DNA of 64,000 nt from UBA11574 sp963752565 (GTDB lineage: Bacteria > Desulfobacterota > Desulfobacteria > Desulfobacterales > UBA11574), in assembly GCA_963752565.1 (NCBI GenBank), contig CAVVZC010000024.1, positions 1 to 64,000 of the forward strand. Reading direction: 5' to 3'. Position 1 is the stretch's first letter. Each line of letters opens with the position of its first letter. Positions 1-7,739 of the stretch are shown one piece after another. Both the position numbers and the translations under genes were made by a program. A model generated the notes under the pieces. It was not told the DNA's origin, made no database searches, and saw nothing but the letters and a program-made list of their open reading frames with translations.

Positions 1-375
1 TATGGACCATGGGTGTTACTGCAAAAGTAAAGGCGATGTTTTTAGCGACGAATTGGAAATTAAACATGTTAAGATCGTAAAACAAATCTACGACAAAGGC
101 AAAGCAGTTTTTCTTGATGCCCGTTCCCTGAAAGTTTTAAAAATGGTCACATAAAAGGTGCAGAATCCCTGCCTCTCGGTCAATTTGATGACCTCATCGA
201 AACGTTTAAAAAGAAACATCCGACCAGCACCTTCATTGTTACGTATTGCTCAGGAAGAACCTGTGACGATAGCCACCGACTGGAGGAACTTTTGTTTGAC
301 CACGCTTATGTAAATGTCAGTATCTTTATCGATGGTTATCAAGGCTGGAAAGCGGAGGGCTATCCAATTGAATAA
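1..375 (+). pseudogene. Rhodanese-like protein, decayed left-arm copy
   Basis: This is the 3' part of a gene matching the intact rhodanese at 6859-7389 on the other strand. It keeps the active-site stretch with CSGRTC near 250-270 and the C-terminal end followed by TAA at 373. Near 130-150 it lacks one base relative to the intact copy, which breaks the frame. The first 30 bases also show a deletion compared with the right arm. The 5' end is outside the window. It is read as a pseudogene. Confidence 0.8.
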
Positions 376-835
376 CACTCTGAGAACTATGTTCAATAAC
401 GGTTGGATAGAAATAGTATTTCGTTGGATTCTTGGAATTACCTTTATATATGCCAGCTATTATAAGATACTGTCTCCTACCGATTTTTCTAAAATGGTTT
501 ATGGATACAACCTTTTCCCTGAGGTTTTAATCAATCTGATCGCCATCTTCCTTCCATTTGTGGAGCTGATCTCCGGTCTATCTTTAATTATCGGGATTTA
601 TCCCCGCTCTGCAGCTTTGATAATTAACAGTTTGCTTCTGGCCTTTATCTTGATTATGACAGTTAACATTATCAGAGGCCACGAATTCGACTGCGGATGT
701 TTCTCAGCCGAAATGGCAGGGTCTCCGAAAAAAATGGTGGTAAGGGATGTGATATTCCTAATCATGGGACTTCAGGTTTTTTTGTTTAACGGTGTCAGAA
801 AGGGGTGTTACATCCGTTTGAATAAAAGGGTTTGA
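368..835 (+). CDS. MauE/DoxX-like redox-associated membrane protein (left-arm copy)
   Basis: A membrane protein of about 155 residues with four hydrophobic segments and a Cys-Gly-Cys motif (FDCGCF) in the loop before the last segment. This is the pattern of MauE/DoxX-type proteins associated with thiol or quinone redox chemistry. The frame is open from 314, but a GGAGGG Shine-Dalgarno at 354-359 sits 8 bases before TTG 368, so TTG 368 is the likeliest start; it overlaps the upstream rhodanese stop. The same arrangement exists in the right-arm copy. Unlike its left-arm neighbours, this gene is intact. Function in thiol transfer is inferred from the family and from its rhodanese and thioredoxin neighbours. 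Confidence 0.8.
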   Translation: MNNTLRTMFNNGWIEIVFRWILGITFIYASYYKILSPTDFSKMVYGYNLFPEVLINLIAIFLPFVELISGLSLIIGIYPRSAALIINSLLLAFILIMTVNIIRGHEFDCGCFSAEMAGSPKKMVVRDVIFLIMGLQVFLFNGVRKGCYIRLNKRV

Positions 836-850
836 AGTGAATTATAACGT

Positions 851-979
851 ATCTCAAAAATAAGTATCAGGGTTCAGGGCAAGGCATGCAACGAAAATAA
901 CGCGGCGCATACAGGTAGTATGTGAGCATTTTGAGTCGTTGCATAACGCCGCCATGGGCACTTAGACTATTTTTGAGAT
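851..979. repeat. Hairpin-type dispersed repeat with ATCTCAAAAATA arms
   Basis: Perfect 12-base inverted arms (851-862 and 968-979) enclose about 105 bases with further imperfect complementarity. It lies between the MauE and TlpA copies of the left arm, where the right arm has a different repeat (6027-6384). Related sequences with TCTCAAAAAT arms occur near 37667-37737 and at 42840. No protein is encoded. Confidence 0.65.
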
Positions 980-1207
980 CGGTTCTAATCTGCCATAGTG
1001 GATCATCGGACAAAAGTTGAAAAAGGTAGTGCCTGTCGGTCCGCAATTTAATACCGGACAACTGGCTAATCCCGCATTCCGATACTGATCAGTTATAGGA
1101 CCTTTTAACTTGTCAGGTTTTGAGGAAATAACCCCTTCCAGGTCAAATCAAATCCTCAGTTTTAGGGCTCTGATTCTTTAAACGCCTTACCCTACTGTGC
1201 CATGGTT

Positions 1208-1690
1208 TTAAATCAGACGTTGAAATAGATTCAAAATTTCAGGTTTTGTCCAGTCCACTGAACCGATAATTTTTTTGACGAGTATTCCATCTTTATCGAT
1301 GATAAAGCTCTCTGGAATTCCGGTGGTCCGATAACTCATTTTAATAGCTCCGGCAGGATCGATCAAAGCAGGGAAAGTGAGTTTGTATTTTTTCACAAAC
1401 GGCCCCACAGCCACTTCCCCTGATGAATCAATACTGACTGCCAGAATTTCAAAATCCTCACCTTTGAGTCTTTGATAAAGCTTTTCCATTGAAGGCATTT
1501 CATCGACGCAGGGAGGACACCAACGAGAACGATTTCTGCTCTGTAGTCAGACAGGACTCCTCCATTGATACCTGGAAATGTGAAATCAGGTGCCCGAAAT
1601 CGGGTCTTGCTTTACAGATGTATAATAGGACTTGTTTTCCATACAAAAGGATCAACAAGCCAGTGATCATCAAAAAACGAGACTAGCAGC
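1208..1690 (-). pseudogene. TlpA-like thioredoxin, decayed left-arm copy
   Basis: The 3' 97 codons are open (from MPSMEK at 1498 to the stop at 1208) and closely match the right-arm TlpA. The thioredoxin motif WCPPC is still readable just upstream of 1498. However, 16 bases present in the right arm immediately before that motif are missing here, which throws the N-terminal half out of frame. The 5' part near 1560-1690 is recognisable from nucleotide similarity only. It is a pseudogene. Confidence 0.8.
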
Positions 1691-1737
1691 GCGATAGTTA
1701 ATTTTTTTTCCTTACTGTAACATATAGATGTGATGTT

Positions 1738-3463
1738 TATTTATGAACTTTTTTCAGTTTACGATACCGATCAGACGAATCCGAAAAAAAGCAATAGTGT
1801 TACTGTGGCGAGAAGGGCCCAGCTTTCAGTTTGAACCCAGCACAATCACAGCAGGTAGCAGACCTATGCGAACCATCGCTCTTAGGTGTTCTGCGATAAA
1901 ATTGGCTATAACTGGGGAATACGTGTAGTAAAGACGAATAAAACTATCACTTACTGTATTGCCGAGCAAAAAGTCACGGAAATCACGTAGAATCCTGACA
2001 TGTGGCTCCATCAATGATCCATAGGCCGCAGTCGCAATAAAACAACCCCCGCCGCCACCCCATCTGTGGTAACGAAGGTTGTTCCATCGGAACTATTGTC
2101 TAAATTTACAAGGCCGTATCCATAAATGTTGTCTTTTCCTATACTTCCCACATCAATGGCCGTCGAATAAGAGAATTCCAAAGTTGATCCACAGAAATGC
2201 CCGGATTTTTATCCAGTACTCCAGCGCCGCAGCACCGACAACGTGTGCGCAGGATGGGACCCGCCCCTAAATCGGAACCAAAAACATCACTTGAAACATT
2301 GTCAAAACCATGATATCCGGTTTTATCTTGCCGTCGTTGGTGAGTCCGAGAGCTGTATGATGCCTGGGGACCGGCGCTGATTATAACTAATGGTGCCCAC
2401 AGCTGGTGCACGGTACCGGATGAGACCCCCCCCGAAGCCACTGCTCATAGGTCGCTATAGACACTGTATACTTCCATTGAATGATTTGAGGTGGCGCTTT
2501 CCTGATGATTTTTAAGATAATACATGCCATTTGCCGGTACAGAATCATTCTACGGCGGTCTCGCTACTGTCTGGAAACCCGCACTACTATCTCACCAACG
2601 TATCAGAAGCGTTATAAAGATAAAGGTCATAGTCCTGATCTGTGGAAGGCCAGGCATCCCACGTCAGATACACTTCAATGTAGTTACGGCATTCGGAGAA
2701 ATGCTGATGGTCTCACTACTGCCGGGGAGTTGTGCATCCATCTGTCGGGATCAGTAAATACAGCCTCGTAATGTCGTCGGGCCTCGTTGCGGCGGCATCT
2801 ACCTAGAGGATATTGTTTGCATAGGCATCGTCGGCTGTACAGACAGGGTTGACGAAGTCGGGATACCAACATATACCGTCGTAAAAATTTGATGATCCGG
2901 ATGCGATTGATGCTGAAGCATCCTCGAGATCCACGTCATCAGCGACTTTGATCAAATAAAGTGTAGCACCGGGAGCCATATCATAAACAATTTCGGCAAC
3001 ATGGCAGTCCGTTTCTGAAGAAAAATTGCTGGTTTTGAACTAGTGCAGTCGATTCTTTTCAATTGATCTGGATTATTTGGAAGCTTGCTACTGGATATGG
3101 CCGAAGATAAGCCTGGCATTGATGACCGCAACTTTTACACTGAACCGGTATATCCTGCATTATGATATGTATTGGCCCCGGTCAGGCTACACCCTTCAAC
3201 GACCACCGGTATAAGCTTGTTGGTGTCTTCATAAATGAGACCCCTTTCTTCGGTACGGCGGTTAGATTATCAATGGGGACCTTTGCTTTGGTTATGTTTG
3301 ACAGACCGTTCTTTCGGACCCATTTGGGCGCCTAAGTCATAAGGTGTTTCTAAATGTTTGTATTGGGGCGCTGACATTAGATAAACAGTGACCTTGTCCG
3401 GATCATGGGGGGTTATCATGATCCCTTGAGACTTTCGGTGATATTCTTTTTCCAGGCTTTTTT
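1738..3463 (-). pseudogene. Subtilase (S8) with CFI-box tail, decayed left-arm copy
   Basis: Nucleotide sequence complementary to the right-arm subtilase is visible along the whole stretch, but it is broken by many indels. Fragments such as GPQASYSS and DKNPGISVDQLWNSL are readable around 2160-2350, and the CFI-type tail around 1830-2060. Near 3250-3275 this copy reads through the site where the right arm has an extra G: after PIDN it continues in frame with LTAVPKKGV. So it preserves the unshifted frame there despite overall decay. Confidence 0.85.
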
Positions 3464-3542
3464 GACATTTTGAGATGACTTTTTTCTTTGCTCAAAATCT
3501 AAATATGTTTTCGGCAAAGAAAAAAAGTCATCTCAAAATGTC
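3464..3542. repeat. Hairpin at the axis of the inverted duplication
   Basis: Bases 3464-3491 and 3514-3542 are reverse complements except for one extra A in an A-run. They enclose a 22-nt AT-rich loop (3492-3513). This is the centre of symmetry of the 7-kb inverted duplication. The stem contains TCTCAAAAT, which resembles the arms of the dispersed hairpins at 851-979 and 37667-37737. Confidence 0.85.
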
Positions 3543-3765
3543 GAGTTATCTGGAAAAGTTGGAAAAAGAATATAAAGAAGGCACCGGCACTCACCGAAAG
3601 TTTTCCCAGGGAATGATGATAACCCCCCATGATCCGGACAAGGTCACTGTTTATCTAATGTCAGCGCCCGATACAAACGTTGATGAAAACGCCCTTTATG
3701 ACTTAGGCGCCCAAATCATCAAACAGTCTGACAACGTAACCAAAGCAAAGGTCCCCATTGACAAT
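3475..3765 (+). pseudogene. N-terminal propeptide part of the right-arm subtilase, separated by a frameshift
   Basis: The open frame from 3475 to about 3765 encodes a propeptide-like segment (MSSYLEKLEKEY from 3538, then VTVYLMSAPD and NVTKAKVPIDN). At 3765 an extra G relative to the left-arm copy (AATGCTAAC against AATCTAAC) shifts the frame away from the catalytic domain encoded from 3758. No signal peptide or Shine-Dalgarno is visible, because the gene's 5' end coincides with the hairpin at the duplication axis. The original N-terminus was probably lost when the inverted structure formed. Confidence 0.7.
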
Positions 3766-5425
3766 GCTAACCGCCATTGCCGATACGGTAAAAGGGGTCT
3801 CATTTATGAAGACACCCAACAAGCTTATACCGGTGGCTGTTGAAAGTGAAGGGGTTGACCTGACCGGGGCCGACACCTATCATAATGCAGGTTATACCGG
3901 TTCAGGTGTAAAAGTTGCGGTGATCGATGTGGGTTTTGCCGGCTTATCTTCGGCCATATCCGGTGGCGAGCTTCCAAATAATCCAGATCAACTGAAAAGA
4001 ATCGACTGCACGGGCATAAGTTGCGAAACCAGCAATTTTTCTTCAGAAACAGACGCCCATGGCACGGCAGTTGCCGAAATTGTTTATGATATGGCTCCCG
4101 GTGCTACACTTTATTTGATCAAAGTCGCTGATGACGTGGATCTCGAGGATGCTAAAAATTTTGCTGTAGACAATGGAATCCGGATCATCAACATGTCTCT
4201 GGTGGTGCCCAACACAAATTTTTACGACGGTACATGTTGGTATCCCGAATTCGTCAACCCTGTCTGTACAGCCGACGATGCCTATGCAAACAATATCCTC
4301 TGGGTGAATGCCGCCGGCAACGAGGCCCGACGACATTACGAGGCTGTATTTACGGATTCCGACAGTGATGGATGGCACAATGTTTCCGGCAGTAGTGAGA
4401 CCATCAGCATTTCTGCAAATGCCGGTGACACCATTGAAGTGTATCTGACGTGGGATGCCTGGCCTTCCACAGATCAGGACTATGACCTTTATCTTTATAA
4501 CGCTTCTGATACGTTGGTTGATAGTAGTGCGGATTTCCAGACAGGGTCACAACCGCCCATAGAAATAATTGTTTATTCTGTACCGGCAAATGGCATGTAT
4601 TATCTTAGAATTCGTCAGGAAAGCGCCACCTCAAATCATTCAATGGAAGTATACAGTGTCTATCGCGACGTATCACCAGCAGTGGCTTCAAGCAGCCTGC
4701 TGGGACCTGCAGATGCTGCCGGTGCACTGGCTGTGGGCGCCATTAATTATAATAACTGGACCACAGGTCCCCAGGCATCATACAGCTCCCGGGGACCCAC
4801 CAACGACGGCAGAATAAAACCGGATATCATGGGGCCTGACAATGTTTCAACTGATGTTTATGGTTCCGGATTTACCGGCACCAGTGCATCCTGCGCTCAC
4901 GTTGCCGGTGCTGCGGCACTCATACTGGATAAAAATCCAGGCATTTCTGTGGATCAACTTTGGAATTCTCTTACCTCGTCGGCCATTGATGTGGGAAGTA
5001 TCGGAAAAGACAACATTTATGGCTACGGCCTTGTAAATTTAGACAATAGTTCCGATGGAACAACCTTCGTTACCACAGATGGGGGTGGCGGCGGTGGTGG
5101 TTGTTTTATTGCGACTGCGGCCTATGGATCATTGATGGAGCCACATGTCAGGATTCTACGTGATTTCCGTGACCGTTTTTTGCTTGGCAATACAGTAGGT
5201 GATAGTTTTGTTCGTCTTTACTACACCTATTCACCACCTATAGCCGATTTTATCGCAGAACATGATCGCCTAAGAGCGATGGTTCGCATAAGTCTGTTCC
5301 CTGTTGTGGGATTGTGCTGGGTTGCTTTGAAGCTGGGCCCTTCAGCCACAGTAACACTATTGCTTTTTTTCGGGATTCGTCTGATCGGTATCGTAAACTT
5401 GAAGAGGAAAAAAGTTCATAAATAA
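3758..5425 (+). CDS. S8 family serine peptidase (subtilase) with CFI-box-type C-terminus
   Basis: A 555-residue frame with a full subtilisin triad: Asp57 (AVIDVG), His101 (DAHGTAVA) and Ser376 (TGTSASCAHVAG), plus Asn188 of the oxyanion hole (AAGN). A domain inserted at about 205-305 resembles bacterial pre-peptidase C-terminal (PPC) modules (TISANAGDTIEVYLTW, DYDLYLYN, YYLRI). After a seven-glycine run comes CFIATAAYGS with Cys449, then EPHV..LRDFRD..L, YYTYSPPIADFI, and hydrophobic segments with a basic tail. I recognise this as the CFI-box type of C-terminal sorting/anchoring region. The propeptide lies in the preceding frame, so the present gene is frameshifted or carries a sequencing error at about 3764. 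It is followed 65 bases later by a TlpA-like thioredoxin gene. Confidence 0.85.
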   Translation: MTMLTAIADTVKGVSFMKTPNKLIPVAVESEGVDLTGADTYHNAGYTGSGVKVAVIDVGFAGLSSAISGGELPNNPDQLKRIDCTGISCETSNFSSETDAHGTAVAEIVYDMAPGATLYLIKVADDVDLEDAKNFAVDNGIRIINMSLVVPNTNFYDGTCWYPEFVNPVCTADDAYANNILWVNAAGNEARRHYEAVFTDSDSDGWHNVSGSSETISISANAGDTIEVYLTWDAWPSTDQDYDLYLYNASDTLVDSSADFQTGSQPPIEIIVYSVPANGMYYLRIRQESATSNHSMEVYSVYRDVSPAVASSSLLGPADAAGALAVGAINYNNWTTGPQASYSSRGPTNDGRIKPDIMGPDNVSTDVYGSGFTGTSASCAHVAGAAALILDKNPGISVDQLWNSLTSSAIDVGSIGKDNIYGYGLVNLDNSSDGTTFVTTDGGGGGGGCFIATAAYGSLMEPHVRILRDFRDRFLLGNTVGDSFVRLYYTYSPPIADFIAEHDRLRAMVRISLFPVVGLCWVALKLGPSATVTLLLFFGIRLIGIVNLKRKKVHK

Positions 5426-5490
5426 ACATCACATCTATATGTTACAGTAAGGAAAAAAAAATTGACTATCGCGCTGCTATTCTCGTTTTT

Positions 5491-6003
5491 TTGATGATCA
5501 CTGGCTTGTTGATCCTTTTGTTGCTGAATCGAAACAAGTCCTATTATACATCTGTAAAGCAAGACCCGATCAAGGTTGGACTTCGGGCACCTGATTTCAC
5601 ATTTCCAGGTATCAATGGAAAAATGGTCAGCCTGTCTGACTACAGAGGCAAAATCGTTCTCGTTAATATTTGGGCCACTTGGTGTCCTCCCTGTGTCAAT
5701 GAAATGCCTTCAATGGAAAAGCTTTACCAAAAACTCAAAGATGAAAGTTTTGAAATTCTGGCAGTCAGTATTGATTCCTTGGGTTTAGAGGCTGTGGCTC
5801 CGTTCATGAAAAAACACAAACTCACCTTCACTGCTTTGACCGATTCTGCCGGAACTATTCGGATAGCTTACGGGACCACCGGTGTTCCTGAAAGCTTTAT
5901 CATCGACAAAGATGGAATACTCGTCAAAAAAATTATCGGTCCACTAGACTGGGCGACCCCTGAGATTTTGCGTTTTTTTCACGATCTGATTCAAAAACCA
6001 TGA
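5491..6003 (+). CDS. TlpA-like membrane-anchored thioredoxin
   Basis: About 170 residues: an N-terminal hydrophobic anchor (residues 1-13), then an AhpC/TSA-thioredoxin fold with APDFTFPG, the redox motif Cys65-Pro-Pro-Cys68 in WATWCPPC, and the cis-proline region TTGVPESFIIDKDG. It probably acts in the periplasm as a thiol-disulfide reductant. The start is uncertain: TTG 5491 and ATG 5494 lack a good ribosome site. The frame is open upstream to ATT 5461, which follows an AAGGAAAAAAAA stretch. It lies just behind the subtilase in both arms of the duplication, which suggests a functional pair. Confidence 0.85.
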   Translation: MMITGLLILLLLNRNKSYYTSVKQDPIKVGLRAPDFTFPGINGKMVSLSDYRGKIVLVNIWATWCPPCVNEMPSMEKLYQKLKDESFEILAVSIDSLGLEAVAPFMKKHKLTFTALTDSAGTIRIAYGTTGVPESFIIDKDGILVKKIIGPLDWATPEILRFFHDLIQKP

Positions 6004-6026
6004 CCCAGAGAGTAAGGGGTGTCATC

Positions 6027-6384
6027 AGTAAAGAATCCCCCGCAACGCGGGACAGGCTTTGGTTATCCCCAGAGGGGATTTTCTTTGTTGGAATTTCATT
6101 AAATCATTGAAATTACAAATATCAAATCACAATATCAAATCACAAATATCAAACAAATTCCAATGACCAAAATTCGAAAAGCCAAACAATGTTTCTGGAA
6201 GGTTTTGGTCATTGAATCTTGGAATTTGTGATTTATTTGTAATTTGGTGCTTGGAATTTGTGATTTTAGACACAAAACTCCACGGCAGAGCCATCTATCT
6301 CTGACTCCCGCAACGCGGGACAGGCTTGGCCCATCGAAGATCCCGCATTGCGGGGGAGGACCAGGTTTTTCAGGACCAAATAAA
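6027..6384. repeat. Foldback repeat family A, copy 1
   Basis: It begins with AGTAAAGAATCCCCCGCAACG and ends with AGGTTTTTCAGGACCAAATAAA. The centre holds long complementary arms (AATTCCAATGACCAAAA pairs with TTTTGGTCATTG..GGAATT; AAATTACAAAT pairs with ATTTGTAATTT), so the element can fold into a large hairpin. GC-rich CCCGCATTGCGGG palindromes lie near each end. Other copies are at 23385-24065 and 30448-30884. It is absent from the equivalent place in the left arm. It encodes no credible protein. Confidence 0.85.
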
Positions 6385-6398
6385 TACTTCGAATAGAT

Positions 6399-6866
6399 TC
6401 ATATCTTTCTATCCAAACGGATAAAACATCCCTTTCTGACACCGTTAAACAAAAAAACCTGTAGTCCCATAATTAAGTATATAATATCTCTTGCTACCAT
6501 CATTTTAGGAGATCCTGTCGTTTTTGCTGAGAAACATCCGCAGTCGAATTCGTGGCCCCTGATGATATTAATCGTCAACGTAAAGATAAAGACCAGCAGC
6601 AATCCATTTATTATCAAAGCTGCAGATCGTGGATAGATCCCAAGAAGTAAGGATAGGCCTGAGATCAGCTCCACGAAGGGAAGAATAATAGATATCAGGT
6701 TTATTAAAATCTCAGGAAAAAGGTTGTATCCATAAATAATTTTAGCAAAATCTGCAGGAGACATTATTTTATAATAACTGGCATAGATAAAGGTTATACC
6801 GAGAATCCAACGTAATGCTATTTCTATCCAACAGTTATTGAAAAGATTTCTCAGACTGTTATTCAA
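6399..6866 (-). CDS. MauE/DoxX-like redox-associated membrane protein
   Basis: 155 residues with four hydrophobic segments (about 14-34, 50-75, 82-102, 125-142) and Cys109-Gly-Cys111 in FDCGCF, typical of MauE/DoxX-type redox membrane proteins. The chosen TTG start at 6866 has GGAGGG 8 bases upstream and overlaps the rhodanese stop by 8 bases, implying translational coupling. An in-frame ATG at about 6902 is the alternative. It forms an operon with the upstream rhodanese. Its likely role is electron or thiol exchange across the membrane; that is inferred from the family and neighbours. Confidence 0.85.
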   Translation of the reverse strand: MNNSLRNLFNNCWIEIALRWILGITFIYASYYKIMSPADFAKIIYGYNLFPEILINLISIILPFVELISGLSLLLGIYPRSAALIINGLLLVFIFTLTINIIRGHEFDCGCFSAKTTGSPKMMVARDIIYLIMGLQVFLFNGVRKGCFIRLDRKI

Positions 6867-7389
6867 TTGGGTAGCCCTCCGCTTTCCAGCCTGGATAACC
6901 ATCAATAAAGACGCTAACATTTACATAACCTTTGTCAAATAGAAGTTCTTCCAGCCTGTGACTATCGTCACAGGTTCTCCCTGAGCAATAAGTAACAATG
7001 ATTGTGTCGGTTGAATATTTCTTTTTAAACGCTTCGATGAGGTTGTCAAATTGACCGAGAGGCAGGGATTCTGCACCTTTTATATGACCGGCTTCAAAAT
7101 TTTCGAGCGAACGGGCATCAACAAAAACTGCTTTATCACTGTCGTAAATTTGTTTTGCGATCTTAACATGTTTAATTTCCAATTCGCCGCTAAAAACATC
7201 GCCTTTAGCTTTTGCAGCGATAACACCCAGTGATTCATCCCACTGACCGACAAGGGCAATGCCTGCAGGAGAGAAAAAATTTACGGTGAACGCAGAAATT
7301 ATTGATATCCCCAAAAGGAAAATCATTTCTTTTATAATTTTATTCCATTGAATGCTTGTATTTTTCTTATTCAACCGGTTTGCATGCAT
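6859..7389 (-). CDS. Membrane-anchored rhodanese-like protein
   Basis: 176 residues. A hydrophobic anchor at about 22-44 is followed by a rhodanese domain: VFVDARSLENFEAGHIKGA, then the active-site loop YCSGRTC with Cys135 and Cys140, and a C-terminal GYPGWKAEGYPIE that is usual for single-domain rhodaneses. It is expected to face the periplasm and carry persulfide or handle disulfides. It overlaps the downstream MauE-like gene by 8 bases. The second cysteine in the loop could allow intramolecular disulfide chemistry (inference). Confidence 0.88.
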   Translation of the reverse strand: MHANRLNKKNTSIQWNKIIKEMIFLLGISIISAFTVNFFSPAGIALVGQWDESLGVIAAKAKGDVFSGELEIKHVKIAKQIYDSDKAVFVDARSLENFEAGHIKGAESLPLGQFDNLIEAFKKKYSTDTIIVTYCSGRTCDDSHRLEELLFDKGYVNVSVFIDGYPGWKAEGYPIE

Positions 7390-7464
7390 CTTGGCTTTTT
7401 TATAATGTTGAAATTATTAAACATATCAAATTTGCTAATTTTTTATGATCCTTTGATCAGCAGT

Positions 7465-7695
7465 TATAGCGGTTGTCAAAATAACGTTCCGTTTCAGCAG
7501 TAAACCAGATGCACCTAAGTCTTATGCCCACAGAGTAGAAGTTGGCCGGTTTGCCTGTACGCCGGTTTGCCGGTAAGACCTAAAAACCTGACGAACGGGC
7601 TAACGGGCCAACGGGTCAACCTAACCCAAATCATGTATAGAAACTGAAAAAAGGAAAGGCTTTTCAATCGGAACATATTTATGCAAACCGCTATA
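7465..7695. mobile_element. MITE-like element, copy 1 (TATAGCGGTT termini)
   Basis: A 231-bp element with terminal inverted repeats TATAGCGGTT..AACCGCTATA; the TA ends may include a TA target duplication. The interior contains repeated AACGGG units. The second copy (20226-20440) is in opposite orientation. Copy 1 is 16 bp longer because a short CCGGTTTGCC-containing segment is duplicated. There is no transposase, so it would be non-autonomous. Confidence 0.8.
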
Positions 7696-7739
7696 TGAGT
7701 CAACCTTAGAAAATTGCAGACCTTGATTCCCCTTTATCA

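Larger units (their letters stand above)
1..7389. repeat. Giant inverted duplication of a subtilase-thioredoxin-MauE-rhodanese cassette
   Basis: The gene order rhodanese, MauE, TlpA, subtilase in the left arm is mirrored as subtilase, TlpA, MauE, rhodanese in the right arm. The axis lies near 3502. Paired landmarks are 835 with 6399 (MauE ends), 1208 with 6003 (TlpA ends) and about 1743 with 5425 (subtilase ends). The arms are similar but not identical: the left arm carries many small deletions and frameshifts, and it runs off the window within the rhodanese gene. Divergence between the arms argues against a simple assembly fold-back. The exact right-arm end is unknown because its partner lies outside the window. 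Confidence 0.9.

Noticed and set aside
1..7389. Assembly fold-back artefact as the explanation for the inverted duplication
   Set aside because: The arms differ by many substitutions, indels and different inserted repeats; an artefact would give identical arms.
7515..7703. A 62-codon frame repeated at 20188-20370
   Set aside because: It lies inside the MITE-like element and is an incidental open frame of the repeat.
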